From NCBI RefSeq assembly GCF_022352055.1, contig NZ_JAKRWM010000017.1, positions 98,752-162,751 on the forward strand: a stretch of 64,000 bases of DNA. The letters are read 5' to 3'. Every line of letters begins with the position of its first letter. Positions within the stretch are counted from its first letter, which is position 1. Below, piece by piece: positions 1 to 7,780 of this stretch. The position numbers and the translations under genes were made by a program. The notes under the pieces are model-generated. The model was not told where the DNA came from. It was given only the letters and a program-made list of their open reading frames with translations, and did no database searches. The DNA comes from Cohnella mopanensis. GTDB taxonomy: Bacteria; Bacillota; Bacilli; Paenibacillales; Paenibacillaceae.

Positions 1-393
1 CCGAACGGAGCCGTAGTTTACTTTTTCCCGTTGCGAGGTTTGAAAGTTTAAGCTCTCGACAAGCGGATCCGTCGGCAAAAAGAACACGTTCATCAACGCC
101 ACCAGAGTGATCAAACTCCAAATCTGGTTAGCTTGGAACAGTAACGTTCCTACGAGAATGGAGGAAAGCAGCAGAAGCAGAAGAACCTTCTTGATCGTCC
201 GCGTTTTATCGCTGACCATCCCCCACAACGGTTGCGCGAAAATGCTAATCAGGCTGCCCATGCCTAGAATAAATCCGATATGGGTTCCTGACACTCCGAC
301 TTCAGCGCTATAGATCGGCAAGAATGAGAGGAACAGCGCGAACATCGCAAAATAGAAAAAATTGAAGCCCTTTAACCTAGTGACGACTGACAC
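1..393 (-). CDS. MFS transporter, N-terminal part (gene runs off the window)
   Basis: The first 131 codons of a membrane transporter are visible; the 3' end lies outside the window. The start is GTG at 393, with AAGGAG about 8 bases upstream (401-406). Translation gives hydrophobic helices with a major-facilitator loop between TM2 and TM3 (GMVSDKTRTIKK) and the early motif FALFLSFLPIYSAEVGVSGT. This resembles the MFS_1-like / nucleoside-proton symporter group rather than drug exporters, but the substrate cannot be read from the sequence. Its upstream region is the 51-bp tandem array, so its promoter must lie within or beside that array. Confidence 0.8.
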   Translation of the reverse strand, partial: MSVVTRLKGFNFFYFAMFALFLSFLPIYSAEVGVSGTHIGFILGMGSLISIFAQPLWGMVSDKTRTIKKVLLLLLLSSILVGTLLFQANQIWSLITLVALMNVFFLPTDPLVESLNFQTSQREKVNYGSVR

Positions 394-435
394 GGCGATT
401 CTCCTTATGATGTTTAGTACAAAGTAGACACTTTG

Positions 436-945
436 CATAGTCGCATTTTGCGACTATGAGAGCGGAGTTGGTTTGGTTCGTACCGTCATAGTCGCGTTAT
501 GCGACAATGAGAGGATGGTTGGTTTGGTTCGTACCGTCATAGTCGCGTTTTGCGACTATGAGAGGCTAGTTGGTTTGTTTCGTCTCGACATAGTCGCATT
601 ATTCGACTATGAGAGGCTAGTTAGTTTGGTTCGTCTCGACATAGTCGCATTTTGCGACAATGAGAGCGTAGTTGGTTTGGTTTGTCTCGTCATAGTCGCA
701 TTATGCGACTATGAGAGCGTAGTTGGTTTGGTTCGTACCGGCATAGTCGCATTATGCGACAATGAGAGGATGGTTGGTTGGTTTCGTCTCGCCATAGTCG
801 CATTTTGCGACTATGAGAGGATGGTTGGTTTGGTTCGTCTCGCCATAGTCGCATTTTGCGACAATGAGAGCGGAGTTGGTTTGGTTTGTCCCGTCATAGT
901 CGCGTTATGCGACTATGAGTGGGTAGTTGGCTTGGTTAGTCTTAG
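436..945. repeat. Ten-copy 51-bp tandem repeat, each copy carrying a palindrome
   Basis: The CATAGTCGC motif starts at 436, 487, 538, 589, 640, 691, 742, 793, 844 and 895, an exact 51-base period. Each unit contains arm CATAGTCGC, a 5-base centre (ATTTT, ATTAT, GTTTT or GTTAT) and arm GCGACTATG; with the ATTAT centre the pairing extends to 11 bp around one base. In several copies (2, 5, 7, 9) the right arm reads CGACAATG, which weakens the hairpin by one pair. The linker is a G/T-rich stretch of the type AGAGNNNNGTTGGTTTGGTT. The array fills the space between the 5' end of the MFS gene and the stop codon of the oxidoreductase (944-942). Because 51 is divisible by 3 it stays open in one frame, but no ribosome binding site supports translation. 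Confidence 0.95.
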
Positions 946-1922
946 TCCGCTGGATATACAATACCCATTTGCTTACGGGCTTCGTCCATGATTTCGATGA
1001 CTTTCATGGAATTCGCATGGGAATTCACAACTGACTCCTTGCTCCCGCTCTTAACTAGCTCGATGAATTCCAGCGCCTCGTAGTAAATCGCGTTATCTTC
1101 CTGCGGCTTCGTAAGATCCTCCACCGAACCGTCGCGGTATCGGATTTGCACCTTGTCCGGTCGGCTGATTTTGTCGAACACAATCGTGCCGTTCTCCCCT
1201 TGAATCTCGGCGCTGGTGTACGAATCGACGATTTTGGAATAGTGAATGACCGCATCCATTTCCTTGTAACCAAGCAACAGACTTCCCGCTCCGTCAACTC
1301 CGGAATCGAGCATGAACGCGCTGGCCTGAACGCTCTCCGGCTCGCCGAACAAGACGACAAGCGGATAGATGCAATAAACCCCGAGGTCCATCAAAGCTCC
1401 GTTTGAGAATTGAGGATTAAATGCGTTCGGAAGCTCGCCGCGCTTGTAGAGATCATAACGCGAGGAGTATTGGCAATAGCTGCCGAAATAACGGCGCACA
1501 GTGCCGATTTTATGCAGATTATCCCGAATGGCTTGGAAATTGGGCGTGAACGTCGATTTCATGGCCTCCATCAACAGAACGCCATTGCCCTTCGCCGCTT
1601 CTGTCATCCGCCGAACTTCTTGCGCATTAGAGGCAAGAGGTTTCTCGCACAAAACGTGTTTCCCTTTGTTCATGCACGCAACGGCTTGATCGGCATGCAG
1701 GGAATTCGGGCTAGCTATGTAGACGGCATCAAACTCCGAGCTGGAAGCAAACTGCTCCAAATCCGTATATACGTGGGCGATACCGTGCTTGTCCGCATAC
1801 TGTCGTCCCGTTGCCTCGGTTCGGGAATATACGGCCGTAAGCTCGAAATCGCCGATCCGTCTAGCCGCATTAATGAAATCCTCCGTAATCCAGTTCGTTC
1901 CGATAATTCCGAATCTAATCAT
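942..1922 (-). CDS. Gfo/Idh/MocA family oxidoreductase
   Basis: A 326-residue NAD(P)-dependent dehydrogenase-like protein. The Rossmann nucleotide-binding motif GIIGTNWI is at residues 5-12 and the family EKP motif (CEKPLA) at residues 92-97, followed by the C-terminal beta-sheet substrate domain. ATG at 1922 is preceded by AGAAGGGA. It sits 23 bases downstream of the DUF72 gene on the same strand, so the two are probably cotranscribed. The family acts on sugars, inositols or related polyols; the substrate is not evident. Its stop codon falls in the last degenerate unit of the 51-bp array. Confidence 0.9.
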   Translation of the reverse strand: MIRFGIIGTNWITEDFINAARRIGDFELTAVYSRTEATGRQYADKHGIAHVYTDLEQFASSSEFDAVYIASPNSLHADQAVACMNKGKHVLCEKPLASNAQEVRRMTEAAKGNGVLLMEAMKSTFTPNFQAIRDNLHKIGTVRRYFGSYCQYSSRYDLYKRGELPNAFNPQFSNGALMDLGVYCIYPLVVLFGEPESVQASAFMLDSGVDGAGSLLLGYKEMDAVIHYSKIVDSYTSAEIQGENGTIVFDKISRPDKVQIRYRDGSVEDLTKPQEDNAIYYEALEFIELVKSGSKESVVNSHANSMKVIEIMDEARKQMGIVYPAD

Positions 1923-1945
1923 ATCGACAATCCCTTCTCATCCTA

Positions 1946-2794
1946 TTAAAGGTCGAATAAATCCAATTGTTGCGGATTTTCCGTTACGTGCAGTCCGAGC
2001 ATTCGCATGAATTGTTTTGCATTTCCCGCAGCGTGTCCCCCGGAGTTATTGTTGAAAATAACCCCGATACGATCGGACTGCTCCGCTAACCGATCAACCC
2101 GTTGTTTCCATTCCGACAGCTCGTGTTCGTCGTAATTATACAGATAACGTACCTCGCGCCAATTGGGTGCCCCGCTTTGGTTCCAGCCGCCTATGTTCCG
2201 CCCGTGCATGCGGATCAACGTAAACTCCGTACCGCTAGCCTCCAGCACGATCGGAATCGAGCCGGCTCCCGCCTGAGGTTCATCGCAAACGCTATGAATC
2301 CAGCCCTCATCCCTCATAAACGCGAGCGTTCGCTCCCGAAATTCCGGCTCGAACCAGCTCTGATGGCGAAATTCCAAAGCGCAAGGAAAACCCTCCATCC
2401 GCTTTTTCGTTTCCCGGAGCAATCGTACGTTATCCTTCGTGCAATCGAACCACGGTGGATACTGAAACAATGCCGCCGTTAACTTCCCGGCCTGCATGAC
2501 CGGTTCGAGGCTTTCGCAAAACGCTAAGTACATCTCATCGTCATTTTCATAATAAGGTTTGCCCCGCAGATGGCCCGTCATTCCTTGATAAGCCTTCACG
2601 ACAAAGCCGAATCCTTCGGATGTATCCTGCGCATAACGCGCCATTCGTTCAGGAGGTTGCACCGCGTAGAAGGAGCTGTCCATCTCCACGATGGAGAAAT
2701 GCTCCGAATAAGCCTTCAGCTTGTCCTTCGCGGCAGTTCCCGGCAAATACAACGAATCATGATCTCCCCAACCGGCCAATCCTACGGTTATCAC
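1946..2794 (-). CDS. DUF72 (YecE-like) family protein
   Basis: A 282-residue protein of the DUF72 TIM-barrel-like family, recognisable from the opening GLAGWGDHDSLY, the FSIVEMDSSFY segment, an ALEFRHQSW motif and a C-terminal VIFNNNSGGHAAGNA stretch. The biochemical role of the family is not established. The start is GTG at 2794, with GGAAGGGGG 6-8 bases upstream; no ATG fits better. It is the first gene of a two-gene unit with the oxidoreductase. Confidence 0.88.
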   Translation of the reverse strand: MITVGLAGWGDHDSLYLPGTAAKDKLKAYSEHFSIVEMDSSFYAVQPPERMARYAQDTSEGFGFVVKAYQGMTGHLRGKPYYENDDEMYLAFCESLEPVMQAGKLTAALFQYPPWFDCTKDNVRLLRETKKRMEGFPCALEFRHQSWFEPEFRERTLAFMRDEGWIHSVCDEPQAGAGSIPIVLEASGTEFTLIRMHGRNIGGWNQSGAPNWREVRYLYNYDEHELSEWKQRVDRLAEQSDRIGVIFNNNSGGHAAGNAKQFMRMLGLHVTENPQQLDLFDL

Positions 2795-2876
2795 AGCAGT
2801 CCCCCTTCCTTCTGAACGATACCTATTCGTTTAAACCCTACACCGAGTCTAAAGCTTTAGCATCCATTCATCAAGT

Positions 2877-2903
2877 GAAAAGCCGCCTTATTGAAGGCGG
2901 CCT
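2877..2903 (-). terminator. Intrinsic terminator after yjdF
   Basis: GCCGCCTT and AAGGCGGC (2882-2901) form an 8-bp stem with a 4-base loop, followed on the minus strand by CTTTTC. It lies 20 bases beyond the yjdF stop and separates that gene from the DUF72 unit. Confidence 0.85.
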
Positions 2904-2922
2904 CAACCGGTAACTCTACTTA

Positions 2923-3333
2923 TTACTTTCCGCGATGCTTGTCTTTCGCTTGTTGACTTTTGATTTCTCGCTTTCGTTCCTTCATCTCTTCCTTCTGCAG
3001 ACGAGATAAAGTTTTCTTTTCTTTTTTCCGTTTGTCGTATTCCAGCTTAAGCGCCTCTTGAGCTTGAGATGAAACGCCATTGCTTTTCATTTCGGCCGCT
3101 ACTCGTCTAGCAAGACGCTTAGGGTTGACTCTCCGCTCATCGGAATGTTTGGTTTGGATTTCTTGGGACAACCCGCTTGTCAGGTCTAAAATCCGCTTCT
3201 CGATAAAATCCAAAATTTCCGCATCGTTAGGCTCAGCGCCGAATACATACCTTCCTGCTTTCAATTTTCCTTCGTGCTCTTCCTCAACAACGCCTACCCA
3301 AAATTGGCCTTCGTAATACACCGATAATTTCAT
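2923..3333 (-). CDS. yjdF: YjdF family protein (DUF2992)
   Basis: A 136-residue protein opening MKLSVYYEGQFWVGVVEEE, the hallmark of the YjdF/DUF2992 family, with a lysine/arginine-rich C-terminal tail (residues ~95-136). The upstream in-frame codons (to 3369) are rejected because GGAGGGGG at 3337-3344 lies just before ATG 3333. The biochemical function is unknown; in Bacillus the gene is preceded by a riboswitch that responds to azaaromatic compounds, which suggests a role in coping with such molecules. The leader here appears to carry the same element. Transcribed alone. Confidence 0.88.
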   Translation of the reverse strand: MKLSVYYEGQFWVGVVEEEHEGKLKAGRYVFGAEPNDAEILDFIEKRILDLTSGLSQEIQTKHSDERRVNPKRLARRVAAEMKSNGVSSQAQEALKLEYDKRKKEKKTLSRLQKEEMKERKREIKSQQAKDKHRGK

Positions 3334-3359
3334 AAAATCCCCCTCCGATTGCATTGGAA

Positions 3360-3452
3360 TGATGGACATCCCGAGGGGGGGGGAAGGTTACTGGCATGGA
3401 AGCCCGAGAATAAGACTTCATGCGCCTGGACTACCAACCAGACTGTGTTTTT
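3360..3452 (-). ncRNA. Probable yjdF-motif riboswitch
   Basis: The untranslated leader of yjdF. On the minus strand GCATGAAG (3423-3416) can pair with CTTCCATGC (3402-3394) with a single bulged C, preceded by a CTGG...CCAG element and followed by CAGTAACC and a run of nine C (3375-3383). Position directly upstream of a yjdF homologue is the main support; I cannot run a covariance model. A search with the yjdF RNA model would settle it. Confidence 0.55.
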
Positions 3453-3726
3453 ACATTCCATTTTTAATATACAATAAAATCCATTTTTACGTAACTGTAC
3501 TTCCCATTCTCTATCAGCCTAATTCCGCCAACAGTCATCATTAGATAATCACAATCGCTCAAATCCCTCATGGTAAATTTCGCCATTCGGGAACCGGCAG
3601 CTTGAAAGTATGTTACAATCCCATAACAGGTGCAACTTTTGACGTCGAATTTCGTTCATAGTACGTCTAGTTTATTCTGAAGCTCGTTATAGCAACGACA
3701 ACAAGAGAGGTGTAAGAAAAAGAGAG

Positions 3727-4167
3727 ATGAGAGATTTAGGAGCAGAGAGAACGCAAACCACACTAACCGAACCTTACCGAGAGACGCCGCCGAGGAAGAA
3801 GCGCCGGGGTGCCTTTTTCTTTTTTGCCATCTTATGGCTTGTCTTAATCGCAAGCGGCATTACCGGGGCTAAATGGTATTCCGATCATATCCAGCAGCAG
3901 GTGTCCTCTGATCTGGAACGTCAAACGGCGAGTCAAATCGCCTTGATGCAACAAGATTACGATAGCCGATTGACGAAGCTCGAGGACGGGTATAAGGAAC
4001 AACTCGCGCAGATGGAAGGCAAGATTCAAGCGCTTAACGAACTGCTGACCTTCACGAAAGACAATGCCGATACGAAGACGGACAACAGCAACAAGCTGTA
4101 TACGCAGTTGGCAGAAGTGAAGAAGCAGTTGAACGAGTTGAAAAAAAGCATGGACGTGTTGAAATGA
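3727..4167 (+). CDS. Single-pass membrane protein with long coiled coil
   Basis: 146 residues: a cytoplasmic N-terminus with a basic PPRKKRR stretch (21-27), one transmembrane helix (about 29-49, AFFFFAILWLVLIASGITGA) and an outward segment (55-146) with heptad-like leucine, glutamine and lysine spacing typical of a coiled coil. No catalytic motif. Its TGA overlaps the ATG of the next gene (ATGA, 4164-4167), so the two are translationally coupled. It may be a structural partner of the phosphodiester glycosidase; the family is not recognised by me. Confidence 0.75.
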   Translation: MRDLGAERTQTTLTEPYRETPPRKKRRGAFFFFAILWLVLIASGITGAKWYSDHIQQQVSSDLERQTASQIALMQQDYDSRLTKLEDGYKEQLAQMEGKIQALNELLTFTKDNADTKTDNSNKLYTQLAEVKKQLNELKKSMDVLK

Positions 4168-5240
4168 GTACGCAGTCGGTTAGATCCATCAACCGGACGC
4201 TGTTGCTCGCTTGCACGCCGTTTCTAGGCATGCTGATCTGGCTGTTCGTCGCGAATATCCGTATCGAGCTGTCAGAGAACTCTTATCCCAAACATACAAC
4301 GGTTGCCTCCGATCCAAGTGTCGCTACCGCCAAAGTTTTGGAAGATTTGGACGGTGCGAAAGAAATCGCCCAGTGGACCGGAAAGTCCATTCAGAAGCAA
4401 CTAGCTTTGTATAAGCAAACTAACGCGGATATGAACAAAATCGCTTCGCTGGCTTCTACCCAAGCAGCTCGGCCTTATCAAATTTACGATCGGCGAATAA
4501 CCACTAAGCTAGGCAAGCCTGCCGCGACGATCCAGTCGGACAAGCTTCAAGCCCAGTTATTTTACATAGGAACGCAAAATTTCCGCACCTATGCGCTTAA
4601 GGTCAAGCTTAAGAAGGAAGGCGCCATGAAGCTCGTCCTCGGCAATGACGAACATGGCGGTTCGGAAACGACGTTAGCCGCCGTTAATCGGTACAAAGCC
4701 GCGGTGGGCGTTAACGCCGGCGGTTTCGCCGATGGTCAAGGCAAACGCTACCCGCTGAGTACGACGGTAGTCAACGGGGAATATGTCGGAGGATTCCAAG
4801 CCTCTATCAAAGACTTGTTTTTCGTAGGGTTGAACGAGGACAACAAGCTGATCGGAGGAAAATTCTCGAGCAAGTCGCAGCTCGATGCTCTTGGACCCAA
4901 ATTCGGAGCCTCCTTCGTTCCCGTGCTCCTTCAGAATGGAAGGAAAACCGAGATTCCCGCCAAGTGGCAGTCCAGCCCGAAACGTGCGCCCCGGACGGTC
5001 ATCGCGAACTACAAAGACGACCAGATTCTTTTCCTGGTCGTTGACGGTTATAACGAGAAGGGCAGCTCCGGCGCAACCTTGGCCGAGATGCAAATTTTGT
5101 TGCAGCGATACGGAGCGCTCGACGGTTACAACCTCGACGGCGGCGGCTCCACTTCGCTCGTATTTAACGGCCGCGTCATTAACAATCCATCCGACGGGCA
5201 GCTTCGCAAGCTTCCGACCAACTTTTTATTTTTCCGATAA
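4164..5240 (+). CDS. Phosphodiester glycosidase (NAGPA) family protein, membrane anchored
   Basis: 358 residues. An N-terminal signal-anchor (about 12-30) is followed by a linker and a C-terminal NAGPA domain (about 150-358) with the family motifs GVNAGGFADG and YNLDGGGSTSLVFNG near the end. NAGPA domains cleave sugar-1-phosphodiester bonds and in bacteria are linked to cell-wall or exopolysaccharide glycans; activity outside the membrane is inferred from the anchor. It overlaps the coiled-coil gene by four bases and ends before a bidirectional terminator. Confidence 0.87.
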   Translation: MSTQSVRSINRTLLLACTPFLGMLIWLFVANIRIELSENSYPKHTTVASDPSVATAKVLEDLDGAKEIAQWTGKSIQKQLALYKQTNADMNKIASLASTQAARPYQIYDRRITTKLGKPAATIQSDKLQAQLFYIGTQNFRTYALKVKLKKEGAMKLVLGNDEHGGSETTLAAVNRYKAAVGVNAGGFADGQGKRYPLSTTVVNGEYVGGFQASIKDLFFVGLNEDNKLIGGKFSSKSQLDALGPKFGASFVPVLLQNGRKTEIPAKWQSSPKRAPRTVIANYKDDQILFLVVDGYNEKGSSGATLAEMQILLQRYGALDGYNLDGGGSTSLVFNGRVINNPSDGQLRKLPTNFLFFR

Positions 5241-5260
5241 CGATTATGCAACAGAAAGAA

Positions 5261-5300
5261 AGACTAGAGCCTAAAAAAGGCTCTAGTCTTTCTCTCTTCT
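5261..5300. terminator. Bidirectional intrinsic terminator
   Basis: AGACTAGAGCC and GGCTCTAGTCT (5261-5289) form an 11-bp stem around TAAAAAA, with T-rich tails on both strands. It lies between the convergent phosphodiester glycosidase and MFS genes. Confidence 0.92.
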
Positions 5301-5304
5301 TCCC

Positions 5305-6516
5305 CTAATTATTGACGACGCTTCTAACGTTTAATAATAACCGGGATTGCAGCAAACCCGCAATTAGTAGGAGTGCAGCGAATACGGTAAACATGACTCT
5401 ACCATTATAGGCTGTTAGAAGCAGTCCTCCTAAAAAAGGACCCAGTGCTTCCGAAACGCGCCAATGCAGTCCAAAGATCGAAAAATATCGGCCTCGCATG
5501 TCTTCCGGCGCCATGACGGAAACGGATTTATCCAAATGGACTCCGTACAGAATACTTCCTATGACGGATAACAGACTCGCCGCTACCAATGCGCCATAGT
5601 GAATGAAGAAGGCATAGCCTAACGCCGATAACACGGCTATCAAGTAGCCTAGAAGCACGATTCGATGTGCTTTTTTATTTTCCACTAGAGAGGCGATCCA
5701 TACTTGCAACAGTGCAGACGCTATGGAACCGATCGTTAACAACGAAGAATAGATCCACTCGAAATTGTCCGGGTTGCCTGCTTGAAGGTGCAAGGGGAAC
5801 GTGGACCAATTCTGCGCCGCGAACAACGAAGTCGGGATCGTAAATAAAGTGAATAGAAATAAGGTCTTGTGCTCGCTCACGGATATTCTAGTGATGCTTC
5901 TATTCCGCTTCTTGTTCAAGCCGTGATTAGTTGCAGGCAATGTCTCCGGAACCTTCCACCAAATCAGAAACAGGTACAGAGCCGATACCAAGGCAAAAAA
6001 CAAAAACACGAAAACCGGATTTGCCCTAAAAGCGAACACGCCGATCATCGGCCCCACCGCCACCCCTATCGACGCCGCCGTTCCTAGCAGAGCATATACT
6101 TTAGCCCTTCTCTCCTTCGGAACGCTATCCGCGATTTGAGCGTCCGCAGCCGGGAAGAACATATAACTGCCTGCCCCCATCAAACTAAGAAAAATAGCGA
6201 AGAACCATAAAGAATCTACGAAAGTGAATGCGACCAAACAAATGGACTGAATGGCAAGCGACAACATCATCGTCGGCTTGCGACCGAAGCGATCGGAAAA
6301 CCCTCCGAATAAGAGATTCATGATAAAGCCCGCAACCGATTCTAATCCGATAATTGCCATTATTAGCGCAATGGATGAATCGAATTTCTCAGTCAAATAG
6401 AGAACTAGGAAAGGATACATCATAAACTGGGCTATCTTCGTTAATAGGGTACCTACTACACGTATCCAAATCGCCTCGTCATACTGCCGATAAAACTTCG
6501 ATAAACCAGAATCCAT
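5305..6516 (-). CDS. MFS transporter, 12-TM exporter type
   Basis: A 403-residue integral membrane protein with the MFS motif A loop GGFSDRFGRKPTMM after TM2, and a repeated domain in the second half (about 12 helices). It resembles the MdtG/MdtH type of drug or metabolite exporters, but the substrate is unknown. ATG 6516 is preceded by AGGGGGTT. An 18-codon ORF with a strong ribosome binding site lies 52 bases upstream and may act as a leader peptide. Confidence 0.87.
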   Translation of the reverse strand: MDSGLSKFYRQYDEAIWIRVVGTLLTKIAQFMMYPFLVLYLTEKFDSSIALIMAIIGLESVAGFIMNLLFGGFSDRFGRKPTMMLSLAIQSICLVAFTFVDSLWFFAIFLSLMGAGSYMFFPAADAQIADSVPKERRAKVYALLGTAASIGVAVGPMIGVFAFRANPVFVFLFFALVSALYLFLIWWKVPETLPATNHGLNKKRNRSITRISVSEHKTLFLFTLFTIPTSLFAAQNWSTFPLHLQAGNPDNFEWIYSSLLTIGSIASALLQVWIASLVENKKAHRIVLLGYLIAVLSALGYAFFIHYGALVAASLLSVIGSILYGVHLDKSVSVMAPEDMRGRYFSIFGLHWRVSEALGPFLGGLLLTAYNGRVMFTVFAALLLIAGLLQSRLLLNVRSVVNN

Positions 6517-6567
6517 TTCGAATAACCCCCTGCTTAGGATGCGTGCAATCCCAAACAGGCAAGAAAT

Positions 6568-6624
6568 CTAAAGTTGCATTTCCCCCTGTCCAGGTACGTG
6601 AAAGGCAGCCGATGTTCTTTGCAT
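6568..6624 (-). CDS. Putative leader peptide upstream of the MFS gene
   Basis: An 18-codon ORF, MQRTSAAFHVPGQGEMQL, starts with ATG at 6624 and ends with TAG at 6568. AGGAGGAG (6639-6632) is 7 bases upstream of the ATG, a stronger ribosome binding site than that of the MFS gene itself. Short translated leaders of this kind precede several antibiotic-resistance exporters and mediate ribosome-dependent attenuation; that role here is inference. I do not see a convincing alternative hairpin pair in the 50-base spacer. Confidence 0.45.
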   Translation of the reverse strand: MQRTSAAFHVPGQGEMQL

Positions 6625-6700
6625 ATGCGAACTCCTCCTATGAATCGATTAAATAGATAATACTACAGGTTTTGGAAAATGTAACTTCGAGCTAGTCTCA

Positions 6701-6740
6701 TCAAAACAGGGACGGTGGATATTATCCACTGTCCCTGTTC
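6701..6740 (-). terminator. Strong intrinsic terminator after the TraB/GumN gene
   Basis: On the minus strand AACAGGGAC-A-GTGGAT pairs with ATCCAC-C-GTCCCTGTT around ATA, a 15-bp stem with one mismatch, followed by TTTG. It ends the hprK-like/TraB unit. Confidence 0.85.
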
Positions 6741-6751
6741 GGCTATAGCAT

Positions 6752-7780
6752 CTATTCAATGAATTCCACCGTATATCCCTTTTTCTGCAATAGCGACACG
6801 AGACCCTCCTCGCCGACCATGTGCAGGGATCCGACCGCGACAAGGTAAGTGCCGGCTTCTCCTTTGCTCAACAGCAGATCGACCTTGTCCGCCATCCCCG
6901 CGTTTCTCTTCACGAGGAAGCTATCGTTGTATTCGTCGAATAGGTCTCCCATCGACTTCTTGCCTTCTTTCTCGAACTGGTCGTGCATCGTCTCCAGCAG
7001 CTTTAAATTGCCCATCGTCCACATATCAAGCAGTTGCTTGAGCCCGATTGAAGCTTGACCGGCGCTTTCCACCGTCTGATGAAAATAAAGCTGCTGCATC
7101 TCTTCCGAGAAGCCGTCGAAAATACCTAGCTGGGACTCCGCATCTTCGAGTTCGATAATTTGTTTACCGTCTTTGTGGGCTTGCTTGGCTAAATAGACGT
7201 CGATTCCGTCGGTCATCATGTACTTCATAGCGGGAAGGCTCTCCAAGGTCATGGCTGCGTACCATGGTTCATATTGATCGAACGTCGCCGCTCCCGCACT
7301 GAGAATCGACTTCTTCAAGATCTTCTCGAACTTCTCGTAATCTTCCTCCGCCACATGATCCTTCAACGATGTTCCGTCGGTCAATAAGGCCTTTTCGTTA
7401 ACCATTTCCAACATCTTCGCCTGGTCTACCTTCGTCAGATCCAGCTCCAGGGCAATATAATTCGCTTCTTCGATCGCCTGCTCCAAATCCTCGTCGAGCG
7501 GATACATCTCTTTCCTTGCGATGTGAATCGTACCCGCTAAATATGCTGAATTCCGGCCGCCGGTCACTTTCCATAGAAATCCTTTGGAGCCTGCCTTCTC
7601 TTGATCCTTAGCCTCCTTGGAGGCGATTGGCTGCTCCGTTACGGACGGGGAGGATGATGGCGTTGGTTGGATTTCGACGCTCTTGGCCGTTTCGGCATTG
7701 TTGCTGCTGCATGCCGCCAATAGCACCATGACTAACATAAGCAACCACGTTAACGCGAATTTGATCGTACGTCTGCTCAT
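6752..7780 (-). CDS. TraB/GumN family lipoprotein
   Basis: 342 residues with a lipoprotein signal peptide (lipobox LLAAC, Cys24) and a Ser/Pro-rich linker. The TraB/GumN domain is marked by an N-terminal SAYLAGTIHI motif and a C-terminal AVGSLHMVGEEGLVSLL motif. The family is proposed to be metal-dependent hydrolases on the basis of paired Gly-x-x-His motifs, both present here. ATG 7780 overlaps the stop of the HprK-like gene (AAATGA), so the two are coupled. A membrane-surface protein paired with a cytoplasmic kinase is unusual. Confidence 0.86.
   Translation of the reverse strand: MSRRTIKFALTWLLMLVMVLLAACSSNNAETAKSVEIQPTPSSSPSVTEQPIASKEAKDQEKAGSKGFLWKVTGGRNSAYLAGTIHIARKEMYPLDEDLEQAIEEANYIALELDLTKVDQAKMLEMVNEKALLTDGTSLKDHVAEEDYEKFEKILKKSILSAGAATFDQYEPWYAAMTLESLPAMKYMMTDGIDVYLAKQAHKDGKQIIELEDAESQLGIFDGFSEEMQQLYFHQTVESAGQASIGLKQLLDMWTMGNLKLLETMHDQFEKEGKKSMGDLFDEYNDSFLVKRNAGMADKVDLLLSKGEAGTYLVAVGSLHMVGEEGLVSLLQKKGYTVEFIE

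Noticed and set aside
436..945. CRISPR array
   Set aside because: The spacing is regular, but the would-be spacers are nearly identical and no cas gene is near.
473..991. 172-codon open frame with a 17-residue repeat across the 51-bp array
   Set aside because: The period is a multiple of three, so the frame is open by construction. It starts with TTG without a ribosome binding site and overlaps the oxidoreductase 3' end on the other strand.
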